Positions 24,876-34,086 of a DNA stretch of 64,000 nucleotides are shown here, piece by piece. The stretch spans positions 3,249,001-3,313,000 of the forward strand of contig NZ_CP132507.1 in NCBI RefSeq assembly GCF_032191775.1, written 5' to 3'. The position numbers were made by a program, and so were the translations under genes. The stretch is from Rhodoferax mekongensis. Its GTDB lineage: Bacteria > Pseudomonadota > Gammaproteobacteria > Burkholderiales > Burkholderiaceae_C. Every line of letters begins with the position of its first letter. Position 1 is the first letter of the stretch. A model generated the notes under the pieces. It ran no database searches. It was not told the origin of the DNA and worked only from the letters and a program-made list of their open reading frames with translations.

Positions 24876-25913
24876 TTACTTCAAGACCACCTTGGTCCAA
24901 CGTGCCACCCACTCTGCGCCCTTGGCCGCAATGTCCGCATCCGAAGGGGCACTAAACGCCGTGGGCTCAGGCGCGAACTTGAAGGCCTCAGCCTTGGCCA
25001 CACCCGCTTCGGCAGGGAACATCCACATTTCGGTTTGCATGCCGGTTTGAACGGGGGCAGAACGCATGAAGTCCACAAACTTCTCGGCGGCGGCGCGGTT
25101 TTTGCCGCCCTTGACCAGCGCCACGCCTTCGACTTGGCGGAACACCGCACCGGGCAAGCTCAAGGAGCCTGTGGGTGGTTCGGCCAATTTGGTCTTGCTG
25201 TAAAACAGCTCGGCCGCCGGGCTGGTGGCATAGCTGACCACGAGGGGGTGCTTGCCGCCGTTCTGGCTGAACTCGGTGTAGTAGGCCTCAGTCCAGCCTT
25301 TGGCCACTTTCAGGCCATTGGCGCGCAGCTTGGCCCAGAAATCAAAGGCCTTGTCTTCGCCCAAGGTGGCGATGGTAGAAAGCAAAAACGCATAGCCGGG
25401 GCTGCTGGTGGCCGGGTTTTGCACGACCAGCAATTTGGCATAGGCGGGCTGGGTCAAGTCGTCCAGCGTCTTGGGCAAGGCCACACCGTTTTTGGCGAAC
25501 CATGCTTTGTCGTAGTTCAGGGTGACATAGCCGTAGTCCACCGGCACCAGGGGCGCGGGCAGTTCAGCCACGGGTTTGCGGCCGGCCGCAGCGGGAGCAC
25601 CGGCTTCCAACACGTCAGCCGCCAGTGCCTTGGGGGCCAAAGCGTTGTCAATGCCATACACCACGTCGGCAATCGGGTTGGCCTTGGTGAGGATGAGCTT
25701 GTTGAGCATTTCGCCGGCATCACCCGCTTTGGTGATTCGCAGCTTTACACCGTTCTCTTTTTCAAACTGGGCCAGCAATGGCTTGGGGACGGTGAAGGAG
25801 CTGTGGGTCAGTACACGCAGCTCTTGCGCTTGCGCTTGCGTCGCAGACAGCCCCGCTGTCAGTAGCGCAACGCCCAAAGTGGTCTTCAGAAACGAAAAAA
25901 TCCCGTGTTGCAT
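24876..25913 (-). CDS. thiB: thiamine-binding periplasmic protein
   Basis: A 345-aa exported binding protein. Signal peptide ends ATQAQAQ (about residue 29). Family landmarks are LRVLTHSSFTVPKPLLAQFE, GDAGEMLNKLILTKANP, ADVVYGIDNALAPKAL, PVDYGYVTLNYDKAWF and NPATSSPGYAFLLS, matching TbpA/ThiB of enteric bacteria. First gene of thiBPQ; its leader holds a TPP riboswitch, so uptake is repressed when thiamine pyrophosphate is plentiful. Confidence 0.93.
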   Translation of the reverse strand: MQHGIFSFLKTTLGVALLTAGLSATQAQAQELRVLTHSSFTVPKPLLAQFEKENGVKLRITKAGDAGEMLNKLILTKANPIADVVYGIDNALAPKALAADVLEAGAPAAAGRKPVAELPAPLVPVDYGYVTLNYDKAWFAKNGVALPKTLDDLTQPAYAKLLVVQNPATSSPGYAFLLSTIATLGEDKAFDFWAKLRANGLKVAKGWTEAYYTEFSQNGGKHPLVVSYATSPAAELFYSKTKLAEPPTGSLSLPGAVFRQVEGVALVKGGKNRAAAEKFVDFMRSAPVQTGMQTEMWMFPAEAGVAKAEAFKFAPEPTAFSAPSDADIAAKGAEWVARWTKVVLK

Positions 25914-25985
25914 GGTGTGCTCTCTTTCAATGCGCCGGCGACGGCTGCATCAAAAACCGGCACCCGCAAACGGGACTCTGGCCTC

Positions 25986-26062
25986 TCACGCTTCCTACGC
26001 TGGCATAACCCAGATCAGGTACATGGGGTATTTCTCAGTCCTGTGACGGACACCCCCGGTGG
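25986..26062 (-). promoter_or_regulatory. TPP riboswitch (THI element)
   Basis: On the minus strand the leader of thiB reads CCACCGGGGGTGTC, then ACTGAGAAATACCCC and ACCTGATCTGGGTTATGCCA followed by GCGTAGGAAGCG. CTGAGA and the ACCTGATCTGG...TGCCAGCGTAGGAA block are the pyrimidine- and pyrophosphate-sensor cores of the TPP aptamer. About 70 bases separate it from thiB, enough for an expression platform that blocks translation or terminates transcription. Confidence 0.96.
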
Positions 26063-26119
26063 AAGCCGTGATTGTAGGCGCCGGCGTACATCCATCGCCA
26101 GCAGACGCACAATCGCCCC

Positions 26120-28783
26120 ATGTTCCAGAACTACCGGCGCCCCGCCGGGCCCTTGTGGCCCCTACTTTGCAGCTTCTCCTGGCAAGAGCTGCGCCAGCAC
26201 CCTTGGCGCAATGCGGCAGCGGTGGTGTCGGTGATGCTGGGGGTGGCGCTGGCGTTTTCGGTGCACCTGATCAACGCCTCTGCCTTGGACGAGTTTTCGC
26301 AGGCGGTGCGTTCGGTGGGCGGCCAGCCCGACCTGGAGCTGCGCAGCGCCAACAGCACCGAGGGCGTGCCTCTGGAACTATGGGGCCGCTTGCAGCGCGA
26401 TCCGGACATTGTGCTGGCCTCGCCAGTGCTGGAAATCAGCACGTACGCCCTGCCCGCCTCACCCATCCCCAGTACGAACACCAGCGCCGAGCCCAAGCGC
26501 ACGCTGCTGCGGGTGATCGGCATCGACCCTCTGCAAGTGGCCGCCATGGCCCCGGACTTGCTGCCGCGGCCGGACAAGGCCGAAGGCGCAGACAGACTGT
26601 CCTTCTTCGCGCCCGATGCCGTTTTTTTGAATCCGCTGGCACGCCAGTCTCTCGGTGACGACACGCTGCTATTGCAGATTGGCTTGCGCATGCAAGCGGT
26701 GCGGGTGGCGGGCAGCGTGGCGGCGGGCGGCGCCGCGCTGGCCGTGATGGACATTGCCGCGGTCCAAGACCTGTTCGGCTTGGGCGAACGCATCACGCGG
26801 GTCGACCTGCGTCTGCGCGCCGGGGTTGACCGCAAGGCTTTGGTGCAACGACTGCAAAGCGAGGCCGATTGGCCGGCAGGTGCCACACTGCGCGAGCCCG
26901 GCGATGCCGTCACCCGGGTCAGCAATCTCTCACGCGCCTATCGGGTGAACCTCACGGTGCTGGCGCTGGTGGCCTTGTTTACCGGCGGCTTTCTGGTGTT
27001 TTCGGTGCTCGCCTTGAGCGTGACGCGGCGCTCGCAGCAGTTTGCCTTGCTGGCGGTGCTGGGCCTGACCGGTCGGCAGCGCCTGCAACTGGTGTTGTGG
27101 GAAGCCGCTGCTTTGGGTGCCTTCGGCAGTGCGCTGGGCTTGCTGCTGGGCACTGCATTGGCGGCCCTGGCCCTGCGCTTGTTGGGTGGCGACTTGGGTG
27201 GCGGTTACTTCAGCGGCGCCACACCGGCCTTGCAATGGAGCCCTTGGGCTGCGCTGGTGTTCGGGGCACTGGGCACTGCCGCAGCTTTGCTCGGCGCATG
27301 GGGCCCTGCCCGACTGGCGCAAGCCTTGCCACCCGCCCAAACCCTGAAGGGATTGGGGCACAGCCAAGGCGGTGGCAGCGGTGTGCGTTGGGGCGTAGCG
27401 TTGCTGGCGGCCGGCGGTCTGCTGGCCCTCTTGCCCCCGGTGTGGGACATGCCGCTGGCCGCCTACCTGAGTGTGGCGGCCCTGCTGCTGGGCGGTATTG
27501 TGAGCCTGCCTGCGCTCGTGGGCGTGGTGCTCAACCGCGTGGCACCGCTTCTGGCACGCCAGCTGCTGCCTCTGCTGGCAGTAGAGCGCGCCCGGCGCGT
27601 GCGCGAGAGTGCGGCGGTTGCCGTGAGTGGCGTTGTCGCGGCCCTGAGCCTGGCGGTGGCACTTACCGTGATGGTGGCCAGCTTTCGCGGCTCGGTGATG
27701 GACTGGCTGGACCAGGTGCTGCCCGCCGACCTGTACCTGCGCACCGCCATCAGCAGCAGCGCGCTGGACACCGCGTATCTGGACCCCGCCTTTGTGGACC
27801 AAGCCAGCGCCCTGCCCGGCGTGGCACGCGCTACCACCCAACGTATCCAGAATCTTTCCCTGGACTCTGCCAAACCTCCCGTTGCGCTGATTGCCCGCCC
27901 CTTGCGGGACCCGCAGAGTAGCCAGCTGAATCTGCCCCTGGTGGGAGGCGTAGCCAAGGTCCCACAGGGGAGCATTGCCATTTATGTGAGTGAGGCGATG
28001 GTGGATTTGTACGGCGCCAGGGTCGGGGAACCTTTCCCGGCCCTTTCTCTGGCCTTCAAGCCAAATCAGGCCTTGGCGCCCGCGGAATATGCGCAAGCAG
28101 CTCCTTTTTTTGTAGCAGGAATCTGGCGGGACTATGCACGCCAGAGCGGCGCTATCACCCTGGACCGCGCGGATTACTTGCATTGGACCCGGGACACGCG
28201 GGTCAATGACATGGCCTTCTGGCTGGAGGAAGGCGCGTCCCCCGAGGCCCTGCAGAGCGCCATGCGCAGCCTGGCCGACCGCCTGGCCGGCACGCCCGGT
28301 GGCGAGGCCGGCAGGCTGCTGGAATTCGGCTCCGCCCGCGAGATACGCGCCACCAGCTTGAAGATTTTTGACCGGAGTTTTGCGGTGACCTACTGGCTGC
28401 AGGCTGTGGCCATTGCCATCGGGCTCTTCGGGGTGGCGGCCAGTTTCAGCGCGCAAGTGCTGGCGCGCCGCAAGGAGTTCGGGCTGCTGGTGCATCTGGG
28501 GCTCACACGCCGGCAGATTCTGCGGGTGGTGGCCATGGAGGGCGCTGCGTGGACATCACTGGGCGCATTGGCCGGCATTGCGCTTGGCCTGGCAGTCGCC
28601 GTGGTGTTGGTGCATGTGGTCAACCCGCAGAGCTTCCACTGGACCATGGAGCTGGCCCTGCCTTGGGGCCGGCTGGCAGCACTGGGGGCTGCCGTGATTG
28701 CGGCGGGGACGCTGACCGCCTGGTTGTCCGGTCGCGCTGCTGCCGGGCGGGACGCAGTGATGGCGGTGAAGGAAGACTGGTAA
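26120..28783 (+). CDS. large FtsX-like ABC permease (AttFG-like fusion)
   Basis: An 887-aa inner-membrane protein with duplicated MacB/FtsX architecture: an N-terminal helix (residues about 30-55, AAAVVSVMLGVALAFSVHLI), a large periplasmic MacB_PCD-like domain, a three-helix FtsX domain with LLAVLGLTGRQRLQLVLWE (about 305-325), a second N-terminal-type helix (AAVAVSGVVAALSLAVALTV), another periplasmic domain and a last FtsX domain with LGLTRRQILRVVAMEGA. Such permeases move lipids or lipoproteins out of the inner membrane. The ATPase at 20157 and the AttH-like protein at 36748 are probable partners. The second periplasmic domain contains a copy of the dispersed repeat. Confidence 0.82.
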   Translation: MFQNYRRPAGPLWPLLCSFSWQELRQHPWRNAAAVVSVMLGVALAFSVHLINASALDEFSQAVRSVGGQPDLELRSANSTEGVPLELWGRLQRDPDIVLASPVLEISTYALPASPIPSTNTSAEPKRTLLRVIGIDPLQVAAMAPDLLPRPDKAEGADRLSFFAPDAVFLNPLARQSLGDDTLLLQIGLRMQAVRVAGSVAAGGAALAVMDIAAVQDLFGLGERITRVDLRLRAGVDRKALVQRLQSEADWPAGATLREPGDAVTRVSNLSRAYRVNLTVLALVALFTGGFLVFSVLALSVTRRSQQFALLAVLGLTGRQRLQLVLWEAAALGAFGSALGLLLGTALAALALRLLGGDLGGGYFSGATPALQWSPWAALVFGALGTAAALLGAWGPARLAQALPPAQTLKGLGHSQGGGSGVRWGVALLAAGGLLALLPPVWDMPLAAYLSVAALLLGGIVSLPALVGVVLNRVAPLLARQLLPLLAVERARRVRESAAVAVSGVVAALSLAVALTVMVASFRGSVMDWLDQVLPADLYLRTAISSSALDTAYLDPAFVDQASALPGVARATTQRIQNLSLDSAKPPVALIARPLRDPQSSQLNLPLVGGVAKVPQGSIAIYVSEAMVDLYGARVGEPFPALSLAFKPNQALAPAEYAQAAPFFVAGIWRDYARQSGAITLDRADYLHWTRDTRVNDMAFWLEEGASPEALQSAMRSLADRLAGTPGGEAGRLLEFGSAREIRATSLKIFDRSFAVTYWLQAVAIAIGLFGVAASFSAQVLARRKEFGLLVHLGLTRRQILRVVAMEGAAWTSLGALAGIALGLAVAVVLVHVVNPQSFHWTMELALPWGRLAALGAAVIAAGTLTAWLSGRAAAGRDAVMAVKEDW
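28061..28120 (-). repeat. dispersed ~60-bp repeat, copy 4 (inside the FtsX-like permease)
   Basis: On the minus strand it reads TGCTACAAAAAAAGGAGCTG, then CTTGCGCATATTCCGCGGGC and GCCAAGG. It is read in frame by the permease gene as part of a surface loop (QALAPAEYAQAAPFFVA). Confidence 0.7.
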
Positions 28784-28811
28784 GCCGGCCTTCACCGCCC
28801 ACTGACAACAC

Positions 28812-29843
28812 TTACTTCTTGGCGCGGATTTTCACCAGCTCGGCCTGCGCTTCATTCCACAAATCCATGCCGATATCTGCGCCAATGGAGGCGTACACAC
28901 GGGTGAGCTTGTCGCGCATACGGGCAGACTCGGCGGGCGACAACTCGTTGATCTGCATGCCCTTGGCCTTCAAGTCAGCCACGGCCTTGGCGGCTTCCTC
29001 GCGGGTGTCTTTGCGCTCGAAGTCGCGGCTCAGTTTGGCAGCATCGCTCAGGATTTTTTGCTCATCCTTGGACAGCTGATCCCACCACTTTTTGCTCACC
29101 AGCACGATCCAGGGGCTGTAGACGTGGTTGGTCACGGTCACGTACTTCTGCACCTCGTAGAACTTGCTCGACAAGATGGTGTTGAAGGGGTTTTCCTGGC
29201 CGTCTACCGTGTTGGTTTCCAGCGCGCTGAAGAGCTCTGAGAAAGCCATGGGCACGGCGTTGGCACCCAGCGTCTTGAAGCTGTTGAGGAAGACGTTGTT
29301 CTGCATCACACGCAATTTGATGCCTTCCAGGTCTTCCACCTTGTTGATGGCGCGTTTGCTGTTGGTCAGGTTACGGAAACCATTTTCCCAATAGGCCAGA
29401 CCGACCAGGCCTTTGTCCTGGAGCTTATTGCGGATCTTGTCGCCGACCGGGCCATCCAGCAGTGCGTCCGCTTCCTTGGCGTTGCTGATCAGGAAAGGGG
29501 TGTCCCACAGTGCCATTTCTTTGGTGATGCCGACCAGCGTGGCGGTGGAACCGACCATCATTTCCTGCGCGCCACCGATCAGGGAGTTTTGCATCTGGAC
29601 GTCGGGTCCGAGGGCGGCGGCACCGATGGTGCGAACCTTCATTTTGCCGCCGGACGCTTTCTCCACGGCCTCGGCAAACACCTTGGCAGCGCGGCCCTGG
29701 TTGCTCTGCTCATTGAGGCCGTAGCCAAAGCGAATCAGGCGGGGCTTGATGTCTTGGGCCAGTGCAGGCAGCGCGGCACTGAATACCGCAGCACCAGCCA
29801 CGGCCAGAACGGCGCGACGGAACATTGAGGGGGAAGCTTTCAT
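28812..29843 (-). CDS. dctP: TRAP transporter substrate-binding protein
   Basis: A 343-aa periplasmic receptor of the DctP family. It has a signal peptide (ending PALAQD), the N-terminal IRFGYGLNEQSNQGRAAKVFAEAVEKA segment, and the conserved GIKLRVMQNNVFLNSF region, whose arginine binds the carboxylate of organic-acid ligands. It is followed by the PMAFSELFSALETNTVDGQENP motif. This TRAP set is co-oriented with gluconokinase, so the ligand is probably gluconate or a related sugar acid. It is the last gene of the gntK-dctQ-dctM-dctP operon. Confidence 0.92.
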   Translation of the reverse strand: MKASPSMFRRAVLAVAGAAVFSAALPALAQDIKPRLIRFGYGLNEQSNQGRAAKVFAEAVEKASGGKMKVRTIGAAALGPDVQMQNSLIGGAQEMMVGSTATLVGITKEMALWDTPFLISNAKEADALLDGPVGDKIRNKLQDKGLVGLAYWENGFRNLTNSKRAINKVEDLEGIKLRVMQNNVFLNSFKTLGANAVPMAFSELFSALETNTVDGQENPFNTILSSKFYEVQKYVTVTNHVYSPWIVLVSKKWWDQLSKDEQKILSDAAKLSRDFERKDTREEAAKAVADLKAKGMQINELSPAESARMRDKLTRVYASIGADIGMDLWNEAQAELVKIRAKK

Positions 29844-29891
29844 GGTATGTCTCCAGAGTAAGTGTTGTTGTGTTGCGAAAGGGAAGAACGC

Positions 29892-31184
29892 TTAGCGCAT
29901 CCACGCCACCGGCGCGGTCACGATCTGCGGGAAAAGCACGAAGAGAAACAAAATCAGCGTGTAGGTGATCAGGAACGGATTCACACCCTGCACCACGCGG
30001 TGCAGCGGCAAACGCCCTACCCCGGCCACCACGTTGAGCACCGTGCCCACGGGCGGTGTAATCAGTCCGATGGCGCCGTTGAGCACGAACATCAGCCCGA
30101 AGTACACGGGGTCAATACCGGCCTTGACGGCGATGGGCAACATCACCGGCGCAAAAATCAGGATGGTGGGCGTCAAGTCCAGTGCGGTACCCACGAGGAT
30201 CAACACCAACATCATCACCAGCATCAACAGGCGCGGGCTCTCCACCAAGGGGCCCAACCAGCCGGAAAGCACACTGGGCAAATCCGCCAGGGTGATCATG
30301 TAGCTGGCCACCTGAGCCCCTGCGCACAGGAACATCACGATGGCAGTGGTCTTGGCAGCCCGGACCAGCACCCCGTAGACCTCGGCGACCTTCATTTCGC
30401 GGTGAACAAACAAGGCCACCACCAGGGCATAAAACGCCGCCACGACGGCAGCTTCGGTGGGCGTAAACACACCCGACTTCATGCCGCCGATGATGATGAC
30501 GGGCATCAACATGGCCCAGAAGGCTTTCAGCGTGGCCTGCAGCCGTTCACGCATGGGCAGCGGCTGGCCTTCGGGCAACTCAATGTTGCGCAGCACCAGC
30601 TTCCAGGCCACGATCAATCCCGCGCCCATGATCAAACCGGGCACGATGCCGGAGAGGAACAGGGCCGAGATGGACGTGTTGGTAGTCACGCCATAAATCA
30701 CAAACGGCATGCTGGGCGGAATGATGGGCGCGATGATGCCGCCCGACGCCAACAGCCCCGCAGAGGTGTGCATGGGGTAACCCTGCTGGCGCATCATGGG
30801 CATCAGGATGGTGGCGAGTGCTGCAGTGTCGGCCAAGGCCGAGCCACTCATGCTGGCCATCATGACCGCCGCACCGATGGCCACAAAGCCCAAACCGCCG
30901 CGGATATGCCCCACCCACGCCTGGGCCATGGTGATGATGCGCCGGCTGATGCCGCCGCTGTTCATCAGCTCACCAGCCAGAATGAAAAAAGGCACCGCCA
31001 ACAGGGGGAAGCTATCCACCCCTGCCACCAGGTTTTGCGCGAGCAGCTGGGTGTCCCAGAAATCCAGCACCCAAGCCATGCCGGCACCAGTCAGTACCAG
31101 CGCCAAGCCCATGTTCATGCCGATACCCATGAGGGCCAGCATGCCTACGGAGAAAACAATAAATGAGAGTCCTTCGTTGCTCAT
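29892..31184 (-). CDS. dctM: TRAP transporter large membrane subunit
   Basis: A 430-aa inner-membrane protein with about twelve helices, the transport core of the TRAP system (DctM family). Landmarks are VPFFILAGELMNSGGISRRI near residue 60 and IIPPSMPFVIYGVTT near 145, with the duplicate LTPPVGTVLNVV near the C-terminus. I chose ATG 31184 over the ORF's upstream start because it gives the standard MSNEGLSF-type N-terminus and removes the overlap with dctQ. Works with DctP and DctQ as a sodium-driven importer. Confidence 0.93.
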   Translation of the reverse strand: MSNEGLSFIVFSVGMLALMGIGMNMGLALVLTGAGMAWVLDFWDTQLLAQNLVAGVDSFPLLAVPFFILAGELMNSGGISRRIITMAQAWVGHIRGGLGFVAIGAAVMMASMSGSALADTAALATILMPMMRQQGYPMHTSAGLLASGGIIAPIIPPSMPFVIYGVTTNTSISALFLSGIVPGLIMGAGLIVAWKLVLRNIELPEGQPLPMRERLQATLKAFWAMLMPVIIIGGMKSGVFTPTEAAVVAAFYALVVALFVHREMKVAEVYGVLVRAAKTTAIVMFLCAGAQVASYMITLADLPSVLSGWLGPLVESPRLLMLVMMLVLILVGTALDLTPTILIFAPVMLPIAVKAGIDPVYFGLMFVLNGAIGLITPPVGTVLNVVAGVGRLPLHRVVQGVNPFLITYTLILFLFVLFPQIVTAPVAWMR

Positions 31185-31188
31185 GGCC

Positions 31189-31707
31189 TTACTCCACGTC
31201 GGCGGTGTGGCCCAGGTCCAGCGGGGCACGTTGAATCAACTCCCACAGCGCCATGGCGCCGATGGACAAGGAGCACAAAAGCGCGGGCAGCGGCAGCAAT
31301 GCATTCGGATAGCCCAGCACGACCGAGGTGCTGTCCATCCCGACCACCACCTGCTGCCAGGCACCACGGCCCAACAACCCGCAAGCCAGCAACACCAACA
31401 GACGAATCAACAGGGTCATAAAGGCCAGTGCTTTGGGTCGTTTTTGCAATACTGCCAACAGACTGGTGAATGCCATGTGTTCACCGGCCGGGTAGGCCGC
31501 CGTGGCACCAATGAACACCATCCAGACAAACAGCAGGCGCGACAACTCTTCGCTCGCAGCCACCCCACTGCCAAAGCCATAACGCAATACGACGTTGACG
31601 AACACCGCCAAAGCCATAACACCGAGGCAGATCGCCATCAGCACATTGGTGGTACGGACAAAGCCGCTGTTGCGGACCGGTGTGTCCGGCGTATGGGGGG
31701 CACTCAT
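31189..31707 (-). CDS. dctQ: TRAP transporter small membrane subunit
   Basis: A 172-aa four-helix membrane protein of the DctQ family that holds DctM and receives DctP. The conserved VNVVLRYGFGSGVAASEELSR segment (about residues 40-60) and the FVWMVFIGATAAY helix are typical. The ATG at 31707 overlaps the stop of the gluconokinase gene by ATGA, showing translational coupling with the kinase. Confidence 0.9.
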   Translation of the reverse strand: MSAPHTPDTPVRNSGFVRTTNVLMAICLGVMALAVFVNVVLRYGFGSGVAASEELSRLLFVWMVFIGATAAYPAGEHMAFTSLLAVLQKRPKALAFMTLLIRLLVLLACGLLGRGAWQQVVVGMDSTSVVLGYPNALLPLPALLCSLSIGAMALWELIQRAPLDLGHTADVE

Positions 31708-32210
31708 AAAGTTTCCTCGTAGGTTGCGAGCCATGCAGTCACGGCAGCCTGCAAGTCGTCCAAGGGTTGCATGGCGTTCAGGGTCAACACACCGGCTTCA
31801 CCGGTGGGGGACTGCAAAGTGGCAAATTGGTTGTCCACCAGGCTGGTAGAGAAGAAGTGGCTGGCTGCCCGGGCGGTCACGCGGGCTTGGGCATCCGTGC
31901 GGCTGATCTCGAGAAATGCAAACAGCAAATCGGGGGCTGCCGCGCGCAGCCGGTCACGGTACGTGCGCTTGAGCGCAGAGCAGGTCACCACCGCACCCTG
32001 CGGGTGCAGGCGGATCTGCTCGCTCAAGGTGGCGAGCCAGCCTTCGCGGTCGGCATCCGTCAACGCAATGCCCTGCTGCATCTTGCTGCGGTTGGCCGGG
32101 CTGTGGTGGTCGTCCCCCTCCACCAACGGCATGCCGGTCGCCGCTGCCACCCGGGCACCGACGCTGGACTTGCCGCACCCGGCCACCCCCATGATCACAA
32201 TTGATTTCAT
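31704..32210 (-). CDS. gntK: gluconokinase
   Basis: Phosphorylates gluconate to 6-phosphogluconate, feeding the Entner-Doudoroff or pentose-phosphate route. The 168-aa product has the P-loop MGVAGCGKSSVG, the substrate motif EGDDHHSPANRSKM and the CSALKRTYRDRLR segment of the GntK family. I chose ATG 32210, which has GGAAG 4 bases upstream; an in-frame ATG at 32219 is the alternative. First gene of the operon with the TRAP transporter, 17 bases downstream of a palindromic operator. This links the transporter to a sugar acid. Confidence 0.9.
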   Translation of the reverse strand: MKSIVIMGVAGCGKSSVGARVAAATGMPLVEGDDHHSPANRSKMQQGIALTDADREGWLATLSEQIRLHPQGAVVTCSALKRTYRDRLRAAAPDLLFAFLEISRTDAQARVTARAASHFFSTSLVDNQFATLQSPTGEAGVLTLNAMQPLDDLQAAVTAWLATYEETL

Positions 32211-32224
32211 AGCTTCCATTTTTT

Positions 32225-32242
32225 TTGGATAGCGCTATCCAA
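32225..32242. promoter_or_regulatory. LacI-family operator, site 1
   Basis: An 18-base perfect palindrome, TTGGATAGCGCTATCCAA, just before the gluconokinase start. Its CG-centred form is typical of LacI/GntR-family operators. Site 2 repeats the central 14 bases exactly, 108 bases away. Confidence 0.85.
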
Positions 32243-32334
32243 TAGTCTTCAAAAAATGGCGGCATTCCACAAATACATGCGCAAAGTGCCGCTACATAGA
32301 ACGATGCGGGTTACTACCCTGATCCATCGCTTTC

Positions 32335-32348
32335 GGATAGCGCTATCC
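32335..32348. promoter_or_regulatory. LacI-family operator, site 2
   Basis: Perfect palindrome GGATAGCGCTATCC, 44 bases before the regulator's start codon. Its position suits autoregulation of the lacI-type gene, while site 1 suits repression of the transporter operon; a loop between the two is possible. Confidence 0.85.
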
Positions 32349-32391
32349 TATGAGAAGATTTCAAAAACCCATTCAGTAGTTTCCCTAGGCC

Positions 32392-33414
32392 ATGAACAAC
32401 CCTCTCCGGCCGCGCGCCACAGGCCGCGTCACCTTGTCCGATGTGGCGCAGTTGGCCGGCGTCAGCCCCATCACCGTGTCGCGCGCATTGCGGGGTGAGC
32501 GTGCGGTGGCGCCCGACCTGGTGGCCAAAGTGCGCGCTGCAGCAGACACGCTGGGCTATGTGCCCAACCCTGCCGCGCGCGCCCTCGCCTCAGGCCAGAG
32601 CAGCCATGTGGCTGTGCTTATCCCCATGCTGTCCAACGCCTTGTTTGTGGACTTGCTGGAGGCATTGCAGCAAACGCTCAGGCAAGCCGGTTTTCAAACC
32701 CTGATCGGTATTACCCACTACGACCCCAGTGAAGAAGAAAGTTTGTTGCGCGAGCAGCTGCTGCACCGCCCCGCCGGCCTGATCGTGACCGGACTGGAGC
32801 GCCATGACACCACCCGACAGTTGATCGCACAAAGCGGGGTGCCCTGCGTCCACCTGATGACCACCGAGGCCCCGCAAGGCGCCCATTGCGTAGGCTTTTC
32901 GCAAATGGATGCCGGCCGCGACATGGCCCGCCACCTGATAAGCAAGGGTTACCGGCGCATTGCCTTTGCCGCGGCCCAGCTGGACCCGCGGACCCTGCAA
33001 CGCCTGCAGGGCTGGCGCAGTGCCTTGCAAGAGGCCGGTCTGTATGACGAAGTACTGGAATGGCTCAACCCAGCCCCCTCTTCGTTGGGCTTGGGGGCTC
33101 GCATGTTTGAGCAGATCATGGGGCAGACGCCACCGGTGGACGCCATATTCTTCTGTAACGACGACCTGGCACAAGGCGCTTTGCTGGCGGCCATGCGTAC
33201 GGGCGTTGCAGTCCCGCAGCGTGTGGCCATTGCCGGCTTCAATGACCTGACCGGCAGTGACCAGATGGTGCCGCCACTCACCACCGTGCGCACCCCGCGT
33301 GCCGAAATCGGCCATGCAGCTGCGCAAATGCTGATCCGACTGATGCAGGGCGATACCGTGCCCAGCGAAGCGGTGAACCTGGGCTACGCGCTCCAGGTAC
33401 GGCAAAGCACCTGA
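32392..33414 (+). CDS. LacI-family transcriptional regulator (GntR-like)
   Basis: A 340-aa repressor. The helix-turn-helix and hinge helix are standard: VTLSDVAQLAGVSPITVSRALRG (about residues 13-35) and GYVPNPAARALASGQS. The sugar-binding domain follows (VAVLIPMLSNALFVDLLEAL, DAIFFCNDDLAQGALLA, VAIAGFNDL). It is divergent from the gluconokinase-TRAP operon with two identical operators between, so it almost surely controls that operon, with gluconate or a phosphorylated product as inducer (inferred). Confidence 0.92.
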   Translation: MNNPLRPRATGRVTLSDVAQLAGVSPITVSRALRGERAVAPDLVAKVRAAADTLGYVPNPAARALASGQSSHVAVLIPMLSNALFVDLLEALQQTLRQAGFQTLIGITHYDPSEEESLLREQLLHRPAGLIVTGLERHDTTRQLIAQSGVPCVHLMTTEAPQGAHCVGFSQMDAGRDMARHLISKGYRRIAFAAAQLDPRTLQRLQGWRSALQEAGLYDEVLEWLNPAPSSLGLGARMFEQIMGQTPPVDAIFFCNDDLAQGALLAAMRTGVAVPQRVAIAGFNDLTGSDQMVPPLTTVRTPRAEIGHAAAQMLIRLMQGDTVPSEAVNLGYALQVRQST

Positions 33415-33436
33415 AGCGCACCGGCGTCGCAAGCGC

Positions 33437-34003
33437 TCAGGGAGCGTTGGACTCCAAACCGCGCAACACCCGGCCGCGGCCTGCCGTCAGGTATTCGGCA
33501 TAACCGGCCAAACCTGCCACCAGTCGCCACATGGCACGAGCGACCAAAGCCATGCCATGACCGATGTCACGCACCGGGTCCACGACGGCCACTTGCCAAC
33601 GGCTGGCCGCGCAATTTTCCGGCGCTGGCACCCATTGCAGCTGAATGCCATCCTGCCCTTTGTAGGCCCAAGCTTCCACCACCACGCGCTGCCCGGCACG
33701 CAGTTGCAGATCATGGCCCAGCGCCACAAAGTGGTCACCGGTCTCTGTAAGCGGTGTGTTGCGCGACACGTCCAGCGTCGCCCAGGCGCGACCACTGATA
33801 ACGCGCAGCACGCCGGCGGTGCGGGGCTTCAAGGTCACCGCGCGGCCTTGCGGCAGAGTCCAGGGGGTGTTCTCGCAGAGCGCTACCTTGCCCATTTCGA
33901 CATCCACACCGGGTGCTGCCGGTGCGCCGAGGTTCACGCCGGACAGGGAGGCAGACACGAATGCTTGCAGCGAGGAAGGGGAAAACGGGCTTTGCGATGA
34001 CAT
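33437..34003 (-). CDS. DUF2917-containing protein
   Basis: A 188-aa protein with a DUF2917 core (about residues 35-110: LPQGRAVTLKPRTAGVLRVISGRAWATLD...GDHFVALGHDLQLRAGQRVVVEAW), a cupin-like beta domain of unknown function found in Burkholderiales. The start at 34003 has AAGGAG upstream. It is divergent from a LysR regulator, a pairing I regard as usual for this family, and is probably that regulator's target. No enzyme motif is visible. Confidence 0.8.
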   Translation of the reverse strand: MSSQSPFSPSSLQAFVSASLSGVNLGAPAAPGVDVEMGKVALCENTPWTLPQGRAVTLKPRTAGVLRVISGRAWATLDVSRNTPLTETGDHFVALGHDLQLRAGQRVVVEAWAYKGQDGIQLQWVPAPENCAASRWQVAVVDPVRDIGHGMALVARAMWRLVAGLAGYAEYLTAGRGRVLRGLESNAP

Positions 34004-34086
34004 GGAGAACTCCTTGAAAAGTGTGGATGGGCAAACGGATGATCCTCCCGCCCCGCCTTCCCCGTCCAATGAAATCGGGCTATGCT

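Noticed and set aside
25920-26060. Possible tRNA-like or attenuator structure upstream of thiB
   Set aside because: The conserved blocks are those of the TPP aptamer, which explains the whole structure.
26930-28495. 521-aa minus-strand open frame opposite the FtsX-like permease
   Set aside because: Low-complexity His/Gln-rich product typical of an antisense shadow; the plus strand encodes a standard permease.
29862-31166. 434-aa His-rich plus-strand frame opposite dctM
   Set aside because: Translation of the reverse of hydrophobic membrane-protein codons gives His/Gln-rich nonsense; dctM is clear on the minus strand.
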